Source of the DNA: Minwuia sp. | GTDB lineage: Bacteria; Pseudomonadota; Alphaproteobacteria; Minwuiales; Minwuiaceae | Reading direction: 5' to 3' | Assembly: GCA_029213165.1 (NCBI GenBank) | Contig: JARGNO010000012.1 | Coordinates: 24,050-88,049, forward strand | Length of the DNA stretch: 64,000 nt | In this document: positions 24,266 to 36,123 of the stretch, in pieces | Layout: every line of letters begins with the position of its first letter | How positions within the stretch are numbered: position 1 is the stretch's first letter | The notes under the pieces: model-generated | What the model saw: only the letters and a program-made list of their open reading frames with translations | Told to the model about the DNA's origin: nothing | The model's database searches: none | Made by a program: the position numbers and the translations under genes

Positions 24266-24293
24266 TCACCGATGTGTTTCTGGAGTTGGAACG

Positions 24294-25679
24294 ATGGCTG
24301 CGACGAACTGGACCCCGCAATCCTGGCAAGACAAGCCCGCGAGGCAGATGCCGGATTATGCGGACAAGGCGGCGCTGGACGATGTCGAGGCGCGACTGCG
24401 GCGGAACCCGCCACTGGTCTTTGCCGGTGAGACACGGAACCTGAAGTCCCGGCTGGCGGAAGTGGCCGAAGGCCGCGCGTTTCTGCTGCAGGGCGGAGAT
24501 TGTGCCGAGAGCTTCGCCGAGTTCCATGCCGACAACATCCGCGACACCTTCAAGGTGCTGCTGCAGATGGCTGTCGTCCTGACCTATGGTGCGCAGGTGC
24601 CGGTGGTGAAGGTCGGGCGTCTGGCCGGTCAGTTCGCCAAGCCACGCTCCTCCCCCACCGAGATGGTGAACGGTGTCGAACTGCCGATCTACCGCGGCGA
24701 CATCATCAATGCGATCGAGGAGGATCCTGCCGCCCGGCAGCCGAACCCCGACCGAATGTTGCGTGCCTATGCCCAGTCGGCCAGCACGCTGAACCTGCTG
24801 CGGGCCTTCGCCCAGGGTGGTTTCGCGGACCTGAACCGGGTGCACCAGTGGAACATGGGGTTCGTCGCCGACAGCCCGGCGGGTGAGCGCTATCAGGAGA
24901 TGGCCGACCGTATCGCCGATGCCCTGGCGTTCATGGAGGCCTGTGGAATCAGTGCCGACAGCTCGCCTTCGGTGGGCCAGGTCGATTTCTACACCAGTCA
25001 CGAGGCGCTGCTGCTGCGCTACGAGGAAGCGCTGACGCGGATGGATTCGACCAGTGGCACATGGGTCGATACGTCCGCCCACATGCTCTGGATCGGGGAT
25101 CGCACCCGTGACCCGGAAGAGGCGCATGTGGAGTTCATGCGGGGGATCACCAATCCCATCGGCATCAAGTGTGGCCCCAGCCTGGATGCCGATGGCCTGA
25201 TGCGCCTGCTCGACATCCTCAGCCCGGACAATGAGGCGGGGCGGATCACGCTGATTTCCCGTTACGGCGCGGGCAAGGCGGGCGAGCATCTGGTCAGTCT
25301 GGTGCGTCGCGTGCAGCAGGAAGGGCGGAAGGTCGTCTGGTCCTGTGATCCGATGCACGGGAACACGATCAAGTCCGCCTCCGGCTACAAGACCCGGCCC
25401 GTCGACCGGATCCTGCAGGAGGTCAAGGAAGTGTTCGAGGTACATATCGCCGAGGGTTCCTGCCTTGGTGGTGTGCATTTCGAGATGACCGGTCAGGATG
25501 TGACCGAGTGCATTGGCGGCGCCCAGGCGATCTCCGACGAGACCCTGTCCGACCGCTACCACACCCACTGCGATCCGCGGCTGAATGCCAGCCAGGCACT
25601 GGAACTGGCATTCCTGATTGCGGAGATGCTGAGAAAGCAAAGGGGAGAGCGTGATGTCGCCCTCCGGGAAGCTTCCTGA
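24294..25679 (+). CDS. Class II 3-deoxy-7-phosphoheptulonate synthase (DAHP synthase)
   Basis: 461-aa plant-type (class II) enzyme that condenses phosphoenolpyruvate and erythrose 4-phosphate in the first step of aromatic amino acid synthesis. Family marks: [17 protein letters not shown] at the start, [43 protein letters not shown], and the metal site [10 protein letters not shown]. The ATG at 24294 has GGAG upstream; the longer open frame from 24198 is not supported. It overlaps the next gene by 26 nt. The window also carries trpE, trpG, trpD and trpC, downstream in the same pathway. Confidence 0.95.
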   Translation: MAATNWTPQSWQDKPARQMPDYADKAALDDVEARLRRNPPLVFAGETRNLKSRLAEVAEGRAFLLQGGDCAESFAEFHADNIRDTFKVLLQMAVVLTYGAQVPVVKVGRLAGQFAKPRSSPTEMVNGVELPIYRGDIINAIEEDPAARQPNPDRMLRAYAQSASTLNLLRAFAQGGFADLNRVHQWNMGFVADSPAGERYQEMADRIADALAFMEACGISADSSPSVGQVDFYTSHEALLLRYEEALTRMDSTSGTWVDTSAHMLWIGDRTRDPEEAHVEFMRGITNPIGIKCGPSLDADGLMRLLDILSPDNEAGRITLISRYGAGKAGEHLVSLVRRVQQEGRKVVWSCDPMHGNTIKSASGYKTRPVDRILQEVKEVFEVHIAEGSCLGGVHFEMTGQDVTECIGGAQAISDETLSDRYHTHCDPRLNASQALELAFLIAEMLRKQRGERDVALREAS

Positions 25680-26859
25680 ACTTCGCGTTGTTGGACGCTC
25701 TGACGCGTCCGGCGCCGCAAACGACCGGGTGCCGGATCCGGCACTGGAACACGACATTGCCGATCGGACGGATCACTATTTCCGCCGGACCAAGGCAATC
25801 GTCGCACAACTGGGTGACATGCCTGTCACCTACGCCGTGTTCATGCGCCGTCCGGTCATCTTCTCGCCGCGCCTTGCCGTGGCGCTGCTGGAGAAGGCGG
25901 CGGACGAACGGGGCGTCACCTTCAAGATCGAGCTCTGCCACACTGAAGGTAACTGGGTCGGCGCCGGCGATCCGCTGTTCTACATCAGCGGCAGCCTGAA
26001 GCACCTGGTGGATCTGGAAACGCTGTACCTGCAGAAACTGGGTGCGGCCTGCGTCGCGGCCTACAACGCCTTCGCCATGTGCAGCGACCTGCCATACGCC
26101 GGGTTCCTGGCTATGGATGCCCGACATTGCACCGGCCCTGACATGGCCGAACTGATGGCCTATGCCGCATCTGTCGGCTCGGCTGCGGCCAAGCGGGACA
26201 ACCCGGCGGTCGTGGGGTTCATCGGCAATGCGACCGATGCAACTGCGCATTTCTTCGGCCAGGACAGTGGTCTCGGCACCATGCCCCATGCCCTGATCGG
26301 CTATGCCGGATCGACACTGCGTGCGGCGGAGATGTTCCGGGAGGTATATCCGGACGATCCGATCACCGTGCTGGTGGATTATTTCGGGCGCGAGGTGACG
26401 GATGCGCTGACGGTCTGCCGGCGCTTCCCGGACGTGGCAAGTGAAGGCAACATGTCCATCCGTCTCGACACCCACGGAAGCCGCTATGTGGAGGGACTGG
26501 ACCCCAGTTCGTCCTATGCGGTGCTGGAACGCCACGTGCCCAATGCAACGCGGCAATACCGCAACGAGACGGAGCTGCGCTATCTGATCGGCACCGGGGT
26601 CTCCGCAGCAGCCATCTTCCACCTGCGGGAGCGGCTGGACATGGAAGGCTTCCAGAACGTCAAGATCGTGGCGTCCTCCGGTTTCGGACCGGAGAAATGC
26701 CGGGTCATGGGATCGGTCAAGGCACCGATCAACGTGGTGGGTACGGGATCGTACCTGCCCGACCGCTGGACGGAGACCTATGCCACGGCGGACATCATCG
26801 AATATGACGGTCAGCCGCGGGTGAAGCTGGGGCGGGAGTTCCTGCTCCGGCGGACCTGA
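25654..26859 (+). CDS. pncB: Nicotinate phosphoribosyltransferase
   Basis: About 401 aa, making nicotinate mononucleotide from nicotinate and PRPP in NAD salvage. Typical elements: the start [39 protein letters not shown], the R-H segment [12 protein letters not shown], and late [26 protein letters not shown]. The short N-terminus fits the bacterial/archaeal group rather than E. coli PncB. The ATG at 25654 has an AGGGGAGA site 6 nt before; it overlaps the DAHP synthase stop, so the two are coupled despite unrelated pathways. The acetyltransferase gene follows after 19 nt. Confidence 0.88.
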   Translation: MSPSGKLPELRVVGRSDASGAANDRVPDPALEHDIADRTDHYFRRTKAIVAQLGDMPVTYAVFMRRPVIFSPRLAVALLEKAADERGVTFKIELCHTEGNWVGAGDPLFYISGSLKHLVDLETLYLQKLGAACVAAYNAFAMCSDLPYAGFLAMDARHCTGPDMAELMAYAASVGSAAAKRDNPAVVGFIGNATDATAHFFGQDSGLGTMPHALIGYAGSTLRAAEMFREVYPDDPITVLVDYFGREVTDALTVCRRFPDVASEGNMSIRLDTHGSRYVEGLDPSSSYAVLERHVPNATRQYRNETELRYLIGTGVSAAAIFHLRERLDMEGFQNVKIVASSGFGPEKCRVMGSVKAPINVVGTGSYLPDRWTETYATADIIEYDGQPRVKLGREFLLRRT

Positions 26860-26878
26860 GCCGGGCGGGCTTGAAACC

Positions 26879-27358
26879 GTGACCCTGTCGATCCGCCCGG
26901 CGCGAACGCCAACGGAGATCAGGGTCGCACGGAAATTGTTCGTGGCCTATTCCGAGAGGCTCGACTTCGACCTCTGCTTCCAGGGCTTTGATGCCGAGAT
27001 GGCCCGGTTTCCCGGTGAATACGTGCCGCCCGCCGGGGATCTGCTGCTGGCCTGGCGGGGCACGGACGCGGTGGGTGTCGTGGCACTGCGCCGCTTCGGT
27101 GACGGTATCGCGGAGATGAAACGGCTCTATCTGAGCGATGCTGCCCGCGGTCTGGGGGCGGGAAGGAAGCTGGCGGAGCAGGTCGTCGCCTCGGCCAGAT
27201 CGTTGGGCTATCGCAGTCTGCGGCTGGATACGGCGACCAGCATGACTGCCGCAATCAGGCTCTATGAAACCATGGGTTTCCGGCGGATTGCGGGGCCGGA
27301 ATCCGCGACCGGCCAGTCAGAGACACCGGAACTGATCTACTTCGAACTGGATCTCTGA
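26879..27358 (+). CDS. GNAT-family N-acetyltransferase
   Basis: 159-aa GNAT acetyltransferase starting with GTG. The acetyl-CoA loop is LYLSDAARGLGAGRKLAEQVV (motif A, R/Q-x-x-G-x-G/A), followed by SLRLDTATSMTAAIRLYETMGFRRI (motif B), the usual end of the fold. Substrate unknown; small molecules or protein N-termini are both possible. It is the last gene of the rightward DAHP synthase-pncB run and is convergent with the small membrane-protein gene 4 nt away. Confidence 0.85.
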   Translation: MTLSIRPARTPTEIRVARKLFVAYSERLDFDLCFQGFDAEMARFPGEYVPPAGDLLLAWRGTDAVGVVALRRFGDGIAEMKRLYLSDAARGLGAGRKLAEQVVASARSLGYRSLRLDTATSMTAAIRLYETMGFRRIAGPESATGQSETPELIYFELDL

Positions 27359-27362
27359 GTGG

Positions 27363-27581
27363 TCACACCGCCAGAACCACACCTGCCAGCACGATTCCCA
27401 GCGCACAGGCTGCTGCGATGCCGATCAGAAGGCGTCGCCGTCCTGTGGGCCGGTTGTCGTTCGCGGCATGCAGGAAGGCGACACGGGCGGGAGTGTCGAA
27501 CCGCCGCCCACCCGCTGCAATGCCGACCCGGGGCGCATGTCTGGCGCCCCGGGTGGTGCCGACAGCCCGGTTTCGGGCCAC
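27363..27581 (-). CDS. Small single-span membrane protein (72 aa)
   Basis: A 72-aa reading frame, GTG start, placed 6 nt after the citrate synthase stop. The first 50 residues are basic; the last 24 form one strong transmembrane helix (LLIGIAAACALGIVLAGVVLAV). The middle has AANDNRP, a short motif I have often seen in small alphaproteobacterial proteins, which supports that it is real. A GAGGTAAGGA ribosome site precedes the GTG. Probably cotranscribed with gltA. Function unknown. Confidence 0.55.
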   Translation of the reverse strand: MARNRAVGTTRGARHAPRVGIAAGGRRFDTPARVAFLHAANDNRPTGRRRLLIGIAAACALGIVLAGVVLAV

Positions 27582-27587
27582 CGGTCC

Positions 27588-28892
27588 TTACCTCTTGTGG
27601 ATCGGAACGAACGAACGCTGCGCCGGGCCCGTGTAGAGCTGACGCGGGCGACCGATCTTCTGGTGCGGATCCTGAATCATCTCGTTCCACTGGGCGACCC
27701 AGCCAACGGTCCGGGCCAGGGCAAACAGCACCGTGAACATGTCCACGGGGAAGCCCATCGCCTTCAGGATGATGCCTGAATAGAAGTCGACGTTCGGATA
27801 CAGCTTCTTCTCGACGAAGTACGGATCCTCCAGCGCGACCTTCTCCAGCGCCATGGCGATCTGCAACAGCGGGTCGTCCTGTACGCCCAGACGGTCCAGA
27901 ACCTCGTGACAGGTCTGCTGCATCACGGTCGCGCGCGGGTCGTAGTTCTTGTAGACGCGGTGTCCGAAGCCCATCAGGCGGAACGGATCATCCTTGTCCT
28001 TGGCCTTCTTCACGAACTCGCCGACGCGATCAGGCGTCCCGATTTCGTTCAACATCTTCAGCACCGCCTCGTTGGCGCCGCCATGCGCCGGACCCCAGAG
28101 GCTGGCGATGCCTGCCGCGATGCAGGCAAACGGATTGGCACCCGACGAACCGGCCAGGCGGACGGTCGAAGTCGATGCATTCTGCTCATGATCCGCATGC
28201 AGGATGAAGATCTTGTCCATCGCCTTGGCCAGGATCGGATCGATCCGGTATTCCTCCGCCGGGACAGCGAACATCATGTCCAGGAAACGCTCCGAATAGG
28301 TCAGATCGTTCTTCGGATAGATGAAGGGCTGGCCGATGGAATACTTGTAGGCCCAGGCGGCGATGGTCGGCATCTTGGCGACCAGGCGGTAGGACGCGAT
28401 TTCCCGCTGCTTCGGGTCATTGATGTCGGTGGAGTCGTGGTAGAAGGCGCTCATGGCGCCGACAACGCCGACCATGATCGCCATCGGATGCGCATCGCGG
28501 CGGAAGCCACGGAAGAAGTAGTTCATCTGGTCATGCAGCATCGTGTGACGCGTGACGGTATTCACGTAGTCCGCCTTTTCCTCCGCTGAAGGCAGTTCGC
28601 CGTTCAGCAGCAGGTAGCAGACCTCCAGGTAATCGGAATGCTCCGCCAGTTCATCGATGCTGTAACCGCGGTGCAGCAATACCCCGGCGTCGCCGTCGAT
28701 ATAGGAAATCTCCGACTGGCAACTGGCCGTCGAGGTGAATCCAGGATCGTAGGTGAACTGCCCCGTCTGGGCATAGAGCTTGCGGATATCAACAACGTCA
28801 GGACCAACCGTACCGGAAAGCACATCAAAATCGATGCTTGATCCCCCACCGGTTGCAAGGCTGGCGCTGCCGGTTTTCTTCGCTTCATCCAT
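27588..28892 (-). CDS. gltA: Citrate synthase (type II)
   Basis: About 434 aa. It condenses oxaloacetate and acetyl-CoA. The active-site residues are all seen: [19 protein letters not shown] (His), [15 protein letters not shown] (His and Arg) and the Asp region [14 protein letters not shown]. The start ATG at 28892 (MDEAKKTG) has GAGGGG 7 nt upstream; earlier in-frame Met codons lack support. It lies downstream of gltX on the minus strand but has its own candidate promoter. Confidence 0.96.
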   Translation of the reverse strand: MDEAKKTGSASLATGGGSSIDFDVLSGTVGPDVVDIRKLYAQTGQFTYDPGFTSTASCQSEISYIDGDAGVLLHRGYSIDELAEHSDYLEVCYLLLNGELPSAEEKADYVNTVTRHTMLHDQMNYFFRGFRRDAHPMAIMVGVVGAMSAFYHDSTDINDPKQREIASYRLVAKMPTIAAWAYKYSIGQPFIYPKNDLTYSERFLDMMFAVPAEEYRIDPILAKAMDKIFILHADHEQNASTSTVRLAGSSGANPFACIAAGIASLWGPAHGGANEAVLKMLNEIGTPDRVGEFVKKAKDKDDPFRLMGFGHRVYKNYDPRATVMQQTCHEVLDRLGVQDDPLLQIAMALEKVALEDPYFVEKKLYPNVDFYSGIILKAMGFPVDMFTVLFALARTVGWVAQWNEMIQDPHQKIGRPRQLYTGPAQRSFVPIHKR

Positions 28893-28966
28893 TATCTGAC
28901 CCCTCATCTGTTGCATCCGCACGCTAATTCGTCGGTACCAGAAAATCGATACCGCACGTGCGAACC

Positions 28967-28972
28967 ATTATA
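28967..28972 (-). promoter_or_regulatory. Candidate -10 element of gltA
   Basis: A perfect TATAAT on the minus strand, 75 nt upstream of the gltA ATG, in the gap between gltX and gltA. No good -35 hexamer is visible at the right spacing (TATGCA at 16 nt), so activator dependence is possible. Confidence 0.35.
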
Positions 28973-29033
28973 CCCAAAGCCGGACCATTGCATACGTCCC
29001 GCGTCTCCTCCGCGTGGAACCCGAGATAGCGCG

Positions 29034-30428
29034 TCAGAGGCAATCGCCGATCCGCGCCAGGGATTCCTCGCGGCCCAGAGCCACCAGAACATCAAAGATG
29101 CCGGGAGACATGTTGGAGCCTGTCAGCGCCGCGCGCAATGGCTGAGCGACCTTTCCGAGCTTCAGTTCGTTCGATTCCGCAAAGTCCCGGACAGCCGCAT
29201 CCGTGGTTTCCGCATCCCAGGTCTGCAATGCTGCAAGTGCGGCATGCACACCCGTCAGAACACCCTTTGCATCCCCGTCCACCAGCTTGGCCGCCTTGGC
29301 GTTCATGCTGATCGGTCGCGAGGCGATCAGGAACGCGGCGCTGTCGGCCAGTTCGATGACGGTCTTCGCCCGTTCCTTCAGGCCGTCCATCAGGCCGTTG
29401 ATCCGCGCGACGGCTGCGGTGTCGCCGGAAATGCCCAGCCGGTCAGCAACCAGCCCGGTCAGGCGATCATTGTCGCCTTCACGGAGGTAATGGCCGTTGA
29501 GATTCTCCAGCTTGGCGAAATCGAAACGCGAGGCACCGCGACCAATGGCGTCCAGCCCGAACCACTCGATCGCCTGCTCCATCGAGAAGATCTCGTCGTC
29601 ACCATGCGCCCAGCCAAGGCGGACGAGGTAATTCAATACCGCCTCCGGCAGGTATCCCATCTCCCGATAGGCATCGACGCCAAGTGCGCCATGCCGCTTC
29701 GACAGTTTTGCGCCGTCCGCGCCATGGATCAGCGGGATATGGGCGTAGACAGGCAGGTCCCAGCCCAGTGCCTGATAGATCAGGCTCTGCCGCGCGGCAT
29801 TCACCAGATGATCGTCACCCCGGATGACGTGGCTGACATTCATGTCGTGATCATCGACGACGACGGACAGCATATAGGTCGGTGTACCGTCAGCCCGCAG
29901 CAGGATCAGATCGTCCAACTGGTCGTTCTGGAACGTCACATCGCCCTGAACGGCGTCCGCGATCACCGTACTGCCGGTCTGCGGCGCGCGCAGCCGGATG
30001 ACGGGATCCACGCCGGCCGGAGCCTCTGAGGGGTCGCGGTCCCGCCAGCGTCCGTCATAGCGGACGGGCTGGCTGGCAGCGCGCTGCGCCTCCCGCATCG
30101 CGGTCAGTTCCTCGGGGCTGGTGTAGCAGCGATAGGCGTTGCCACTGTCCAGCAATGCCTGCGCCACCTCGGCGTGCCGCGCGGCACGGGCAAACTGGAA
30201 CACCGGTTCCTCGTCACCCTGCAACCCGAGCCAGCTCAGGCCATCGAAGATCGCGTCAATTGCCTCGGGCGTGGAACGCTGGCGGTCCGTATCCTCGATC
30301 CGCAGCAGGAACCGGCCACCATGGTGGCGGGCAAACAGCCAGTTGAACAGGGCCGTCCGTGCCCCGCCGATATGCAGGAACCCGGTGGGGGAGGGGGCGA
30401 ACCGTGTCACCACTTCCGAACGCGCCAT
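29034..30428 (-). CDS. gltX: Glutamyl-tRNA synthetase
   Basis: 464-aa class I aminoacyl-tRNA synthetase. The HIGH motif is HIGG in [23 protein letters not shown], and the KMSKS motif is [11 protein letters not shown]. The N-terminal Rossmann domain is followed by the alpha-helical anticodon-binding part ending in [25 protein letters not shown]. The ATG at 30428 has GGAGAAAC upstream; the open frame reaches further only through the promoter region shared with comEC. Many alphaproteobacteria have two GltX proteins with different tRNA preferences; which one this is cannot be said. Confidence 0.95.
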   Translation of the reverse strand: MARSEVVTRFAPSPTGFLHIGGARTALFNWLFARHHGGRFLLRIEDTDRQRSTPEAIDAIFDGLSWLGLQGDEEPVFQFARAARHAEVAQALLDSGNAYRCYTSPEELTAMREAQRAASQPVRYDGRWRDRDPSEAPAGVDPVIRLRAPQTGSTVIADAVQGDVTFQNDQLDDLILLRADGTPTYMLSVVVDDHDMNVSHVIRGDDHLVNAARQSLIYQALGWDLPVYAHIPLIHGADGAKLSKRHGALGVDAYREMGYLPEAVLNYLVRLGWAHGDDEIFSMEQAIEWFGLDAIGRGASRFDFAKLENLNGHYLREGDNDRLTGLVADRLGISGDTAAVARINGLMDGLKERAKTVIELADSAAFLIASRPISMNAKAAKLVDGDAKGVLTGVHAALAALQTWDAETTDAAVRDFAESNELKLGKVAQPLRAALTGSNMSPGIFDVLVALGREESLARIGDCL

Positions 30429-30480
30429 CAATGTTTCTCCAGTTGGCAGAAAGACATAAAGTCCCGGGCGGGAGGCGGTC

Positions 30481-32643
30481 ATGTATCACATCGCCCGGCA
30501 GGTGACGAGACGACTGGGAACGATGGCTGCGATTGCCAGCGCGTCCCTGGTGCGTCCCGTGGACACGATCGGGATTCTTCTGACGCAGGAGCGGGATCGC
30601 CTGTTCTTCTGGCTGCCGGTCGTGTTCGGCAGCGGAATCGGCCTCTATTTCGCGCTGCCCATGGAGCCAGACTTGTCCATTGCCGGGGTCGTCGGACTTC
30701 TGGCCCTGTTCGCGATGTGGCAACTGCGCCGCACGGCAATGGCCCCCGTGGCGCTCGTGTTCGGTCTTGTTGCACTCGGAATGGCGGCGGCGGTCTTGCG
30801 TACGATGCTTGTCGCGGCACCGGTGCTGCCCGCGGAAATCGGACCGTCGCAGCTTTCCGGAACGGTCGAGCGGGTTGAGGTCCGGGAGGGTGATATGCGC
30901 CTGACCGTCCGGCCCACCGGCTTTGCCGGCCTGCGCCCTGCCGATCTGCCACAACGGGTGCGGGTCACGGTGCGCACACGCGGTGACAAGGCCCGCCCAG
31001 GCGACCGGATCGAAGTGCTGGCCAATCTGTTGCCGCCGTCGCCGCCAGTGGAGCCGGGAGCCTTCGACTTCCAGCGACATGCCTTCTTCCGGGGTATTGG
31101 TGCCAGTGGCTATGTCCTCGGACCGGTCCGGGTCGTTACCCCGGGCACATCCGCGGATCAGGCCGTGTCCCGGCTGCGCGATCACATGGCCGCACGGATC
31201 CGGGCGGCGTTGGAGGGGGCTGCGGGAGGTGTCGCGGTGGCCCTGCTGATCGGCGACCGGGGCGGCATTCCGGCCAGGGACACCCAGGCACTGCGGGACG
31301 CCGGACTGGCGCATCTGCTCGCCATCTCCGGGCTGCACATGGGGTTGGTGAGCGGCTTTCTGTTCTGGCTGGTCCGCTTCGGACTGGCGCTGCGCCCGAA
31401 GATCGCCCTGTACCTGCCGATCAAGAAGATCGCCGCCGTCGCGGCCCTGTGCGGCGGGCTGTTCTATCTGGTGCTGACCGGCGCGTCGGTGCCGACCATC
31501 CGGGCTTTCATCATGGTCGCACTGGTGATGCTCGCCGTACTGACCGACAGGCGGGCCATTTCGTTGCGTACCGTGGCCATCGCGGCACTTGCGGTGTTGC
31601 TGATGACGCCGGAAGCCCTGACGGAGCCAGGCTTCCAGATGTCCTTCGCTGCCGTGACCGCCCTGGTCGCGGTCTACGAGCGTTTCGGCGACAGGATGCT
31701 GCGCCGGACCAGCGACACGGGTCCGGTGGGCCGCGGGCTGATCTATCTTGCCGGTGTCGGCGTCACCACCATCATTGCCGGTCTCGCGACCGCGCCCTTC
31801 GCGATCTACCACTTCGGACGGGTGGCGGATTATGGCGTCATTGCCAATCTGGCGGCGGTGCCGGTTACCGGGTTCTGGGTCATGCCGACGGGGACACTCG
31901 CCCTGATCGCCATGCCTTTCGGACTGGAGGCGGTGCCGCTGTGGCTGATGGGGCAGGGGATCGACCTGATCCTTCGCATTGCGCATGGCGTGGCCGCGCT
32001 GGACGGGGCGGTACGACTGGTGCCCGCCATGCCCGCTGCCGGACTGGTCACGGTGACCCTCGGCGGACTGTGGCTGTGCCTGTGGTCCGGGGCCTGGCGG
32101 AACCTGGGCTGGCTGGCGATCCTGCTCGGCATGGCCAGCCCCTACATGGCGGACAGTCCGCTGGTGCGGGTGTCCGGCGATGGACGCCTGACTGCAGTGA
32201 CCGCGCCGGATGGCGGACTGATGCTGTCGACGCTGCGGCGGGACAGGTTCGTGGCGCAACAATGGCTCGCGCGCACGGGCGCGTCGGAACCGGGCGGACG
32301 CTGGCCACTGGATGGCGCGAGCGTTGACGGCAGTTTGCGCTGCGACCTGCTGGGCTGCATCCTGCGCCGCGACGGCTGGATGATCGCATTGCCGGTCGAC
32401 GAGCGTGCCGTAAGGGACGATTGCGGTCGCGCAGACGTGGTGATCGCGACGGTCCCGGTGCGCGGCCGGTGCCCCTCGGCACGGATCGTGACCGATGTCT
32501 TCGATCTCTGGCGCGATGGCCCGCATGTCCTGTACCTGGATGCCCGCTCAGGGCCGTCCATGCAGTCGGTCAACGCAAGCCGTGGCCATCGGCCATGGGT
32601 CTGGCGACCGATCCCGCGCAGCGAACACTACTGGCGAGACTGA
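30481..32643 (+). CDS. comEC: ComEC/Rec2-family competence membrane protein
   Basis: 720 aa. It has the N-terminal DUF4131-like region with spans, the OB-like stretch ([23 protein letters not shown]), and the Competence domain with [27 protein letters not shown] and [18 protein letters not shown], giving a channel of about ten helices for single-stranded DNA uptake. The C-terminal 170 residues lack the metallo-beta-lactamase HxHxDH motif present in Bacillus ComEC, as is common in alphaproteobacteria. ATG start with GGGAGG 6 nt before; divergent from gltX with 52 nt between starts. No other competence genes are in the window. Confidence 0.92.
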   Translation: MYHIARQVTRRLGTMAAIASASLVRPVDTIGILLTQERDRLFFWLPVVFGSGIGLYFALPMEPDLSIAGVVGLLALFAMWQLRRTAMAPVALVFGLVALGMAAAVLRTMLVAAPVLPAEIGPSQLSGTVERVEVREGDMRLTVRPTGFAGLRPADLPQRVRVTVRTRGDKARPGDRIEVLANLLPPSPPVEPGAFDFQRHAFFRGIGASGYVLGPVRVVTPGTSADQAVSRLRDHMAARIRAALEGAAGGVAVALLIGDRGGIPARDTQALRDAGLAHLLAISGLHMGLVSGFLFWLVRFGLALRPKIALYLPIKKIAAVAALCGGLFYLVLTGASVPTIRAFIMVALVMLAVLTDRRAISLRTVAIAALAVLLMTPEALTEPGFQMSFAAVTALVAVYERFGDRMLRRTSDTGPVGRGLIYLAGVGVTTIIAGLATAPFAIYHFGRVADYGVIANLAAVPVTGFWVMPTGTLALIAMPFGLEAVPLWLMGQGIDLILRIAHGVAALDGAVRLVPAMPAAGLVTVTLGGLWLCLWSGAWRNLGWLAILLGMASPYMADSPLVRVSGDGRLTAVTAPDGGLMLSTLRRDRFVAQQWLARTGASEPGGRWPLDGASVDGSLRCDLLGCILRRDGWMIALPVDERAVRDDCGRADVVIATVPVRGRCPSARIVTDVFDLWRDGPHVLYLDARSGPSMQSVNASRGHRPWVWRPIPRSEHYWRD

Positions 32644-32682
32644 TCGTGATCGGCTGACGCCTGGTTGCCGCAGCAGCCGCCC

Positions 32683-33411
32683 TCAATACTGCCGGAACAG
32701 GGCCACCAGACGCCCCTGCACGCGCACCTGATCGGGGCGATAGATCCGGGTCTCGTAGGCCGGGTTCTCCGGCTCCAGCGCGATGGCGTTGCTGCGGCGG
32801 CGCAGGCGTTTCAGGGTGACTTCCTCCCCCTCCACCAGCGCCACGACAATGCTGCCGTTGTCGGCGACATCACCGCGTTCGACGATCACCGTGTCGCCGT
32901 CCAGAATGCCGGCGTTGATCATCGAATCACCGGCGACCTCAAGCGCGTAATGTTCACCGCGCCCGACCATGTGGGACGGTACATCGACATAGTTCGAATG
33001 GTCGCGCAGGGCCTCGATCGGTGTACCGGCCGCGATCCGGCCATAGAGCGGCAGGCTGACGGTATCGCTTGCCGCGCGGGAGGCGGGCGGCGGTGCGGAC
33101 GACAGCGGCAGATCCGGGTTGTTCACCACCGTCGGGCGGAATCCACTGGAACTCAGCACGGGCTCCCCGGATGCACGGCGGCCTGCCGGGGTCGCAGCAT
33201 CCGGCAGGCGCAGGACCTCCAGCGCGCGGGCACGATGCGGAAGGCGGCGGATGAAACCGCGTTCCTCCAGTGCCGAGATCAGGCGGTGAATGCCCGACTT
33301 GGATTTCAGGTTCAGGGCGTCCTTCATTTCGTCGAAGGACGGTGAGACACCATTCTCGTTCAGGTGCCTGTCCACGAACAGAAGCAGTTCGTGCTGTTTC
33401 CGGGTCAGCAT
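32683..33411 (-). CDS. lexA: SOS repressor LexA
   Basis: 242 aa. The DNA-binding winged helix begins [33 protein letters not shown]. The Ala-Gly cleavage site is in RIAAGTP. The Ser-Lys dyad is GDSMINAG and VTLKRL. A Pro/Ala-rich hinge of about 40 residues (SSGFRPT...) is longer than in E. coli, typical for alphaproteobacteria. The ATG at 33411 has GGGGGAT upstream. A perfect LexA box at 33522-33536, 110 nt before the start, indicates autoregulation. Convergent with comEC, 39 nt apart. Confidence 0.97.
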   Translation of the reverse strand: MLTRKQHELLLFVDRHLNENGVSPSFDEMKDALNLKSKSGIHRLISALEERGFIRRLPHRARALEVLRLPDAATPAGRRASGEPVLSSSGFRPTVVNNPDLPLSSAPPPASRAASDTVSLPLYGRIAAGTPIEALRDHSNYVDVPSHMVGRGEHYALEVAGDSMINAGILDGDTVIVERGDVADNGSIVVALVEGEEVTLKRLRRRSNAIALEPENPAYETRIYRPDQVRVQGRLVALFRQY

Positions 33412-33521
33412 GGCGATCCCCCGCTGAAAGCACATCTGTGTGTGCGTTGCTGGTTCGTCTTTCCGCATGTGTGTCCGGGCGGCTTGAAACCCGAAACGAA
33501 TCACTTGGTCAGACCGCCTAT

Positions 33522-33536
33522 GTTCTATGAAAGTTC
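33522..33536 (-). promoter_or_regulatory. LexA operator (SOS box)
   Basis: GTTC-TATGAAA-GTTC is an exact match to the alphaproteobacterial SOS box GTTC-N7-GTTC. It lies between moeA and lexA, both leftward, so it serves lexA. Read directly; the role rests on established alphaproteobacterial LexA work. Confidence 0.85.
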
Positions 33537-33602
33537 CGGAATTCCGTCAATGTTCCTGTTTCAACCCGGCGTTGGTCCCATGTGGTTCCGGCGCGGGCTG
33601 TG

Positions 33603-34808
33603 TCAGATCATGCCGGTCAGGGGGATATAGGGAATCGGGCTTCCCGCCGCCTGCGCCCCGGCGTGGGGTGCACGTATGGCGAGTGCCCCGGCGCGGGAGA
33701 GGACATGCAGCATCGACGAGTCCTGTCGCGCGAAGGGGGTAACCATCGCGTGGCCGTCAGCGTCGAGATGCAACTCGCTGCGCAGATAGTCCTCCCGCCG
33801 GTCATTCTCGGCCAGATCGCGGCCCAGCGTGGCGGTGCGCACCTCCGGTTCCACATCGTCCGCACCCAGCATCCGGCGGATGGCGGGACGCAGGAACAGC
33901 AGGCCACAGACCACCGCCGAGACCGGGTTGCCGGGCAGGCCCAGCAGGCGCACGTCACCGAACTGCCCGAACATCAGCGGCTTGCCCGGACGCATGGCGA
34001 TGCGCCAGAAATCCAGCGCCAGTCCCCTGTCGCCCAGCACGTCCTGCACCAGGTCATGGTCACCGACCGATGCGCCACCGAGCGTGACCAGCATGTCGCA
34101 ACCTGCGGCACGCGCGGCAGCCTGCGCCAGGGCATCCGGGCGATCCTCCGCAATGCCGATGTCCACCGGTTCCGCACCGGCGCGGCGGACCAGGGCCGCC
34201 AGTGAGATCGCGTTGGAGGACACGATCTGGTTCGGACCCAGCGCCTCACCCGGTCGGACAAGTTCGTCGCCGGTGGAGAGCAGCGCGATGCGCGGGCGTC
34301 GGCGGACACCGACCCAGGGTACATTCATCGCGGCAAGCAGGCCAAGGTCACGGGGGCCGATGTCCCGACCCGGCTGAAGACCTGTTTCACCTGCCCTGAA
34401 ATCAAGACCGGCACGGCGGACGTAGGTGCCGGTCTTCAGCGCCTCATTCGTGACAATTGTGGTGCCTGAAACATCCGCGTCTTCCTGGATCAGGATCGTA
34501 TCCGTACCGGGGGGCAGGGGAGCGCCCGTGAAGATGCGGACGCATTCGCCCGGTTTCACTGCGCCGTCGAAGGCGTGTCCCGCCGCTGATTCACCGATGC
34601 AGTTCAGGCTGGCCCCGGCAGATACAACGTCCGATCCGAGAACCGCGTACCCATCCATGGCGGAGAGGTCGGCGGGCGGCTGGGTGCGCTGGGCGATGGC
34701 GGGTTCGGCAAGCACACGTCCATCGGCCTCGGCAATGGATATCCACTCGGCAGGCATCTGCGGCATCTGCGCCAGGATGCGCGCACGCGCTTCCGCGACC
34801 GGGATCAT
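33603..34808 (-). CDS. moeA: Molybdopterin molybdenumtransferase
   Basis: 401 aa. MoeA inserts molybdate into molybdopterin-AMP. Recognisable blocks: [52 protein letters not shown], the MoCF/MogA-like domain with [12 protein letters not shown] and [14 protein letters not shown], and RPGKPLMFG plus [13 protein letters not shown]. The start ATG overlaps the moaC stop (ATGA). It is the last gene of the trpG-D-C-moaC-moeA run before lexA. Confidence 0.95.
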   Translation of the reverse strand: MIPVAEARARILAQMPQMPAEWISIAEADGRVLAEPAIAQRTQPPADLSAMDGYAVLGSDVVSAGASLNCIGESAAGHAFDGAVKPGECVRIFTGAPLPPGTDTILIQEDADVSGTTIVTNEALKTGTYVRRAGLDFRAGETGLQPGRDIGPRDLGLLAAMNVPWVGVRRRPRIALLSTGDELVRPGEALGPNQIVSSNAISLAALVRRAGAEPVDIGIAEDRPDALAQAAARAAGCDMLVTLGGASVGDHDLVQDVLGDRGLALDFWRIAMRPGKPLMFGQFGDVRLLGLPGNPVSAVVCGLLFLRPAIRRMLGADDVEPEVRTATLGRDLAENDRREDYLRSELHLDADGHAMVTPFARQDSSMLHVLSRAGALAIRAPHAGAQAAGSPIPYIPLTGMI

Positions 34809-35284
34809 GGCGCCGTGTAGCGTCCGGACTTGCCGCCGTCCTTGAACAGCAGCCGCACGTTGCAGATTTCCATGCCCCGGTCCACGGCCTTGCACATGTC
34901 GTAGACCGTCAGGGCAGCGATGGAGGCGGCAGTCAGTGCCTCCATCTCTACACCGGTCTTGCCGCGCAGCTTGCAGGTGGCGCGGATGACAACGGCAGGA
35001 TCTGGGGCGTCTTCGGTGGTCAGTTCCAGTTCGACATTGGTCAGGGCCAGCGGATGGCAGAGCGGGATCAGGTCCGGGGTCTTCTTCGCCCCCATGATCC
35101 CGGCCAGCCGCGCGACACCCAGCACATCGCCTTTCTTCGCCCTGCCTTCCCGGATCAGCGCCAGCGTCTCCGGCTGCATGGTGATGCGGGCCTCTGCGGT
35201 GGCCGTGCGCTCTGTCTCGTCCTTGGCGCCGACATCGACCATGCGGGCGGCACCCTTGTCATCGAAATGGGTGAACCCGGACAT
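34805..35284 (-). CDS. moaC: Cyclic pyranopterin monophosphate synthase
   Basis: 159-aa MoaC, second step of molybdenum cofactor biosynthesis. [21 protein letters not shown] at the start, [29 protein letters not shown] with the active-site Lys and His, and [29 protein letters not shown] are all invariant family features. It starts 2 nt after trpC and overlaps moeA. moaA, moaD and moaE are not in this window. Confidence 0.97.
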   Translation of the reverse strand: MSGFTHFDDKGAARMVDVGAKDETERTATAEARITMQPETLALIREGRAKKGDVLGVARLAGIMGAKKTPDLIPLCHPLALTNVELELTTEDAPDPAVVIRATCKLRGKTGVEMEALTAASIAALTVYDMCKAVDRGMEICNVRLLFKDGGKSGRYTAP

Positions 35285-35286
35285 GG

Positions 35287-36120
35287 TCAGGAAGCCGCCT
35301 GCAGGGATGCTGCGGGGTCGCGCAGCAGCGCCTGTACGGCGGCGGAGACATCATCCTGGCGCATCAGGCTCTCCCCGATCAGGAAGCTGCGACAGCCCGC
35401 TTCAGCCATGCGATCCAGATCGGCGCGGCTGTTCAGCCCGCTCTCGCTGACCGCGACGCAATCCCGGGGAAGCGCGCGGGCGCATTCGATGGTGGTTTCC
35501 AGACTGACGTCCAGGGTCTTGAGATTGCGGTTGTTGATGCCGATCAGGCGGCTCTTCAGGTGGGTGCGGGCGCGCTCCAGTTCCCCGATGTCATGCACCT
35601 CCACCAGCACGTCCATGCCCCAGCCGATGGCCGCATCTTCCAGTTCGCGGGCCTGATCATCGGACAGCGCGGCCATGATCAGCAGGATGCAGTCGGCACC
35701 AAGCGCCCGTGCCTCTGCCACCTGGTAGGTGTCGAGCATGAAGTCCTTGCGCAGCGCAGGCAGGGACACGGCGGTCCGCGCGGCGACAAGATAGCCGTCC
35801 GCCCCCTGGAAATAGGGAATGTCGGTCAGCACGGAAAGGCAGGACGCCCCGCCGGCCTCATAGGCGCGGGCCAGCGAAGGCGGGTCGAAATCGGCACGTA
35901 TCAGGCCCTTCGACGGCGACGCCTTCTTGATCTCCGTGATAAGCCCGTAACGCCCCGCAGCCTGATCGCGTTCCAGCGCCGCAATGAAGCCCCGTGGCGT
36001 GTCAGCCGCGCGGGCGGCAGCCTCGACGGCGGCCAGCGGGCGTTCCGCCTTGCAGGCAGCGATGTGATCCCGCTTGTCGGCGCAGATGCGATCCAGAACC
36101 GTTCCGGTATCCTTGGCCAT
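35287..36120 (-). CDS. trpC: Indole-3-glycerol phosphate synthase
   Basis: 277 aa, (beta/alpha)8 barrel that closes the ring of CdRP to indole-3-glycerol phosphate. [21 protein letters not shown] at the start; catalytic Lys and Glu in [56 protein letters not shown]; and [15 protein letters not shown]. It is monofunctional (not fused to TrpF). Coupled to trpD upstream (3 nt) and moaC downstream (2 nt). Confidence 0.97.
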   Translation of the reverse strand: MAKDTGTVLDRICADKRDHIAACKAERPLAAVEAAARAADTPRGFIAALERDQAAGRYGLITEIKKASPSKGLIRADFDPPSLARAYEAGGASCLSVLTDIPYFQGADGYLVAARTAVSLPALRKDFMLDTYQVAEARALGADCILLIMAALSDDQARELEDAAIGWGMDVLVEVHDIGELERARTHLKSRLIGINNRNLKTLDVSLETTIECARALPRDCVAVSESGLNSRADLDRMAEAGCRSFLIGESLMRQDDVSAAVQALLRDPAASLQAAS

Positions 36121-36123
36121 GCC

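Noticed and set aside
30256..32526. 756-codon minus-strand frame
   Set aside because: Antisense to comEC with a repetitive Gln/His/Arg-rich product.
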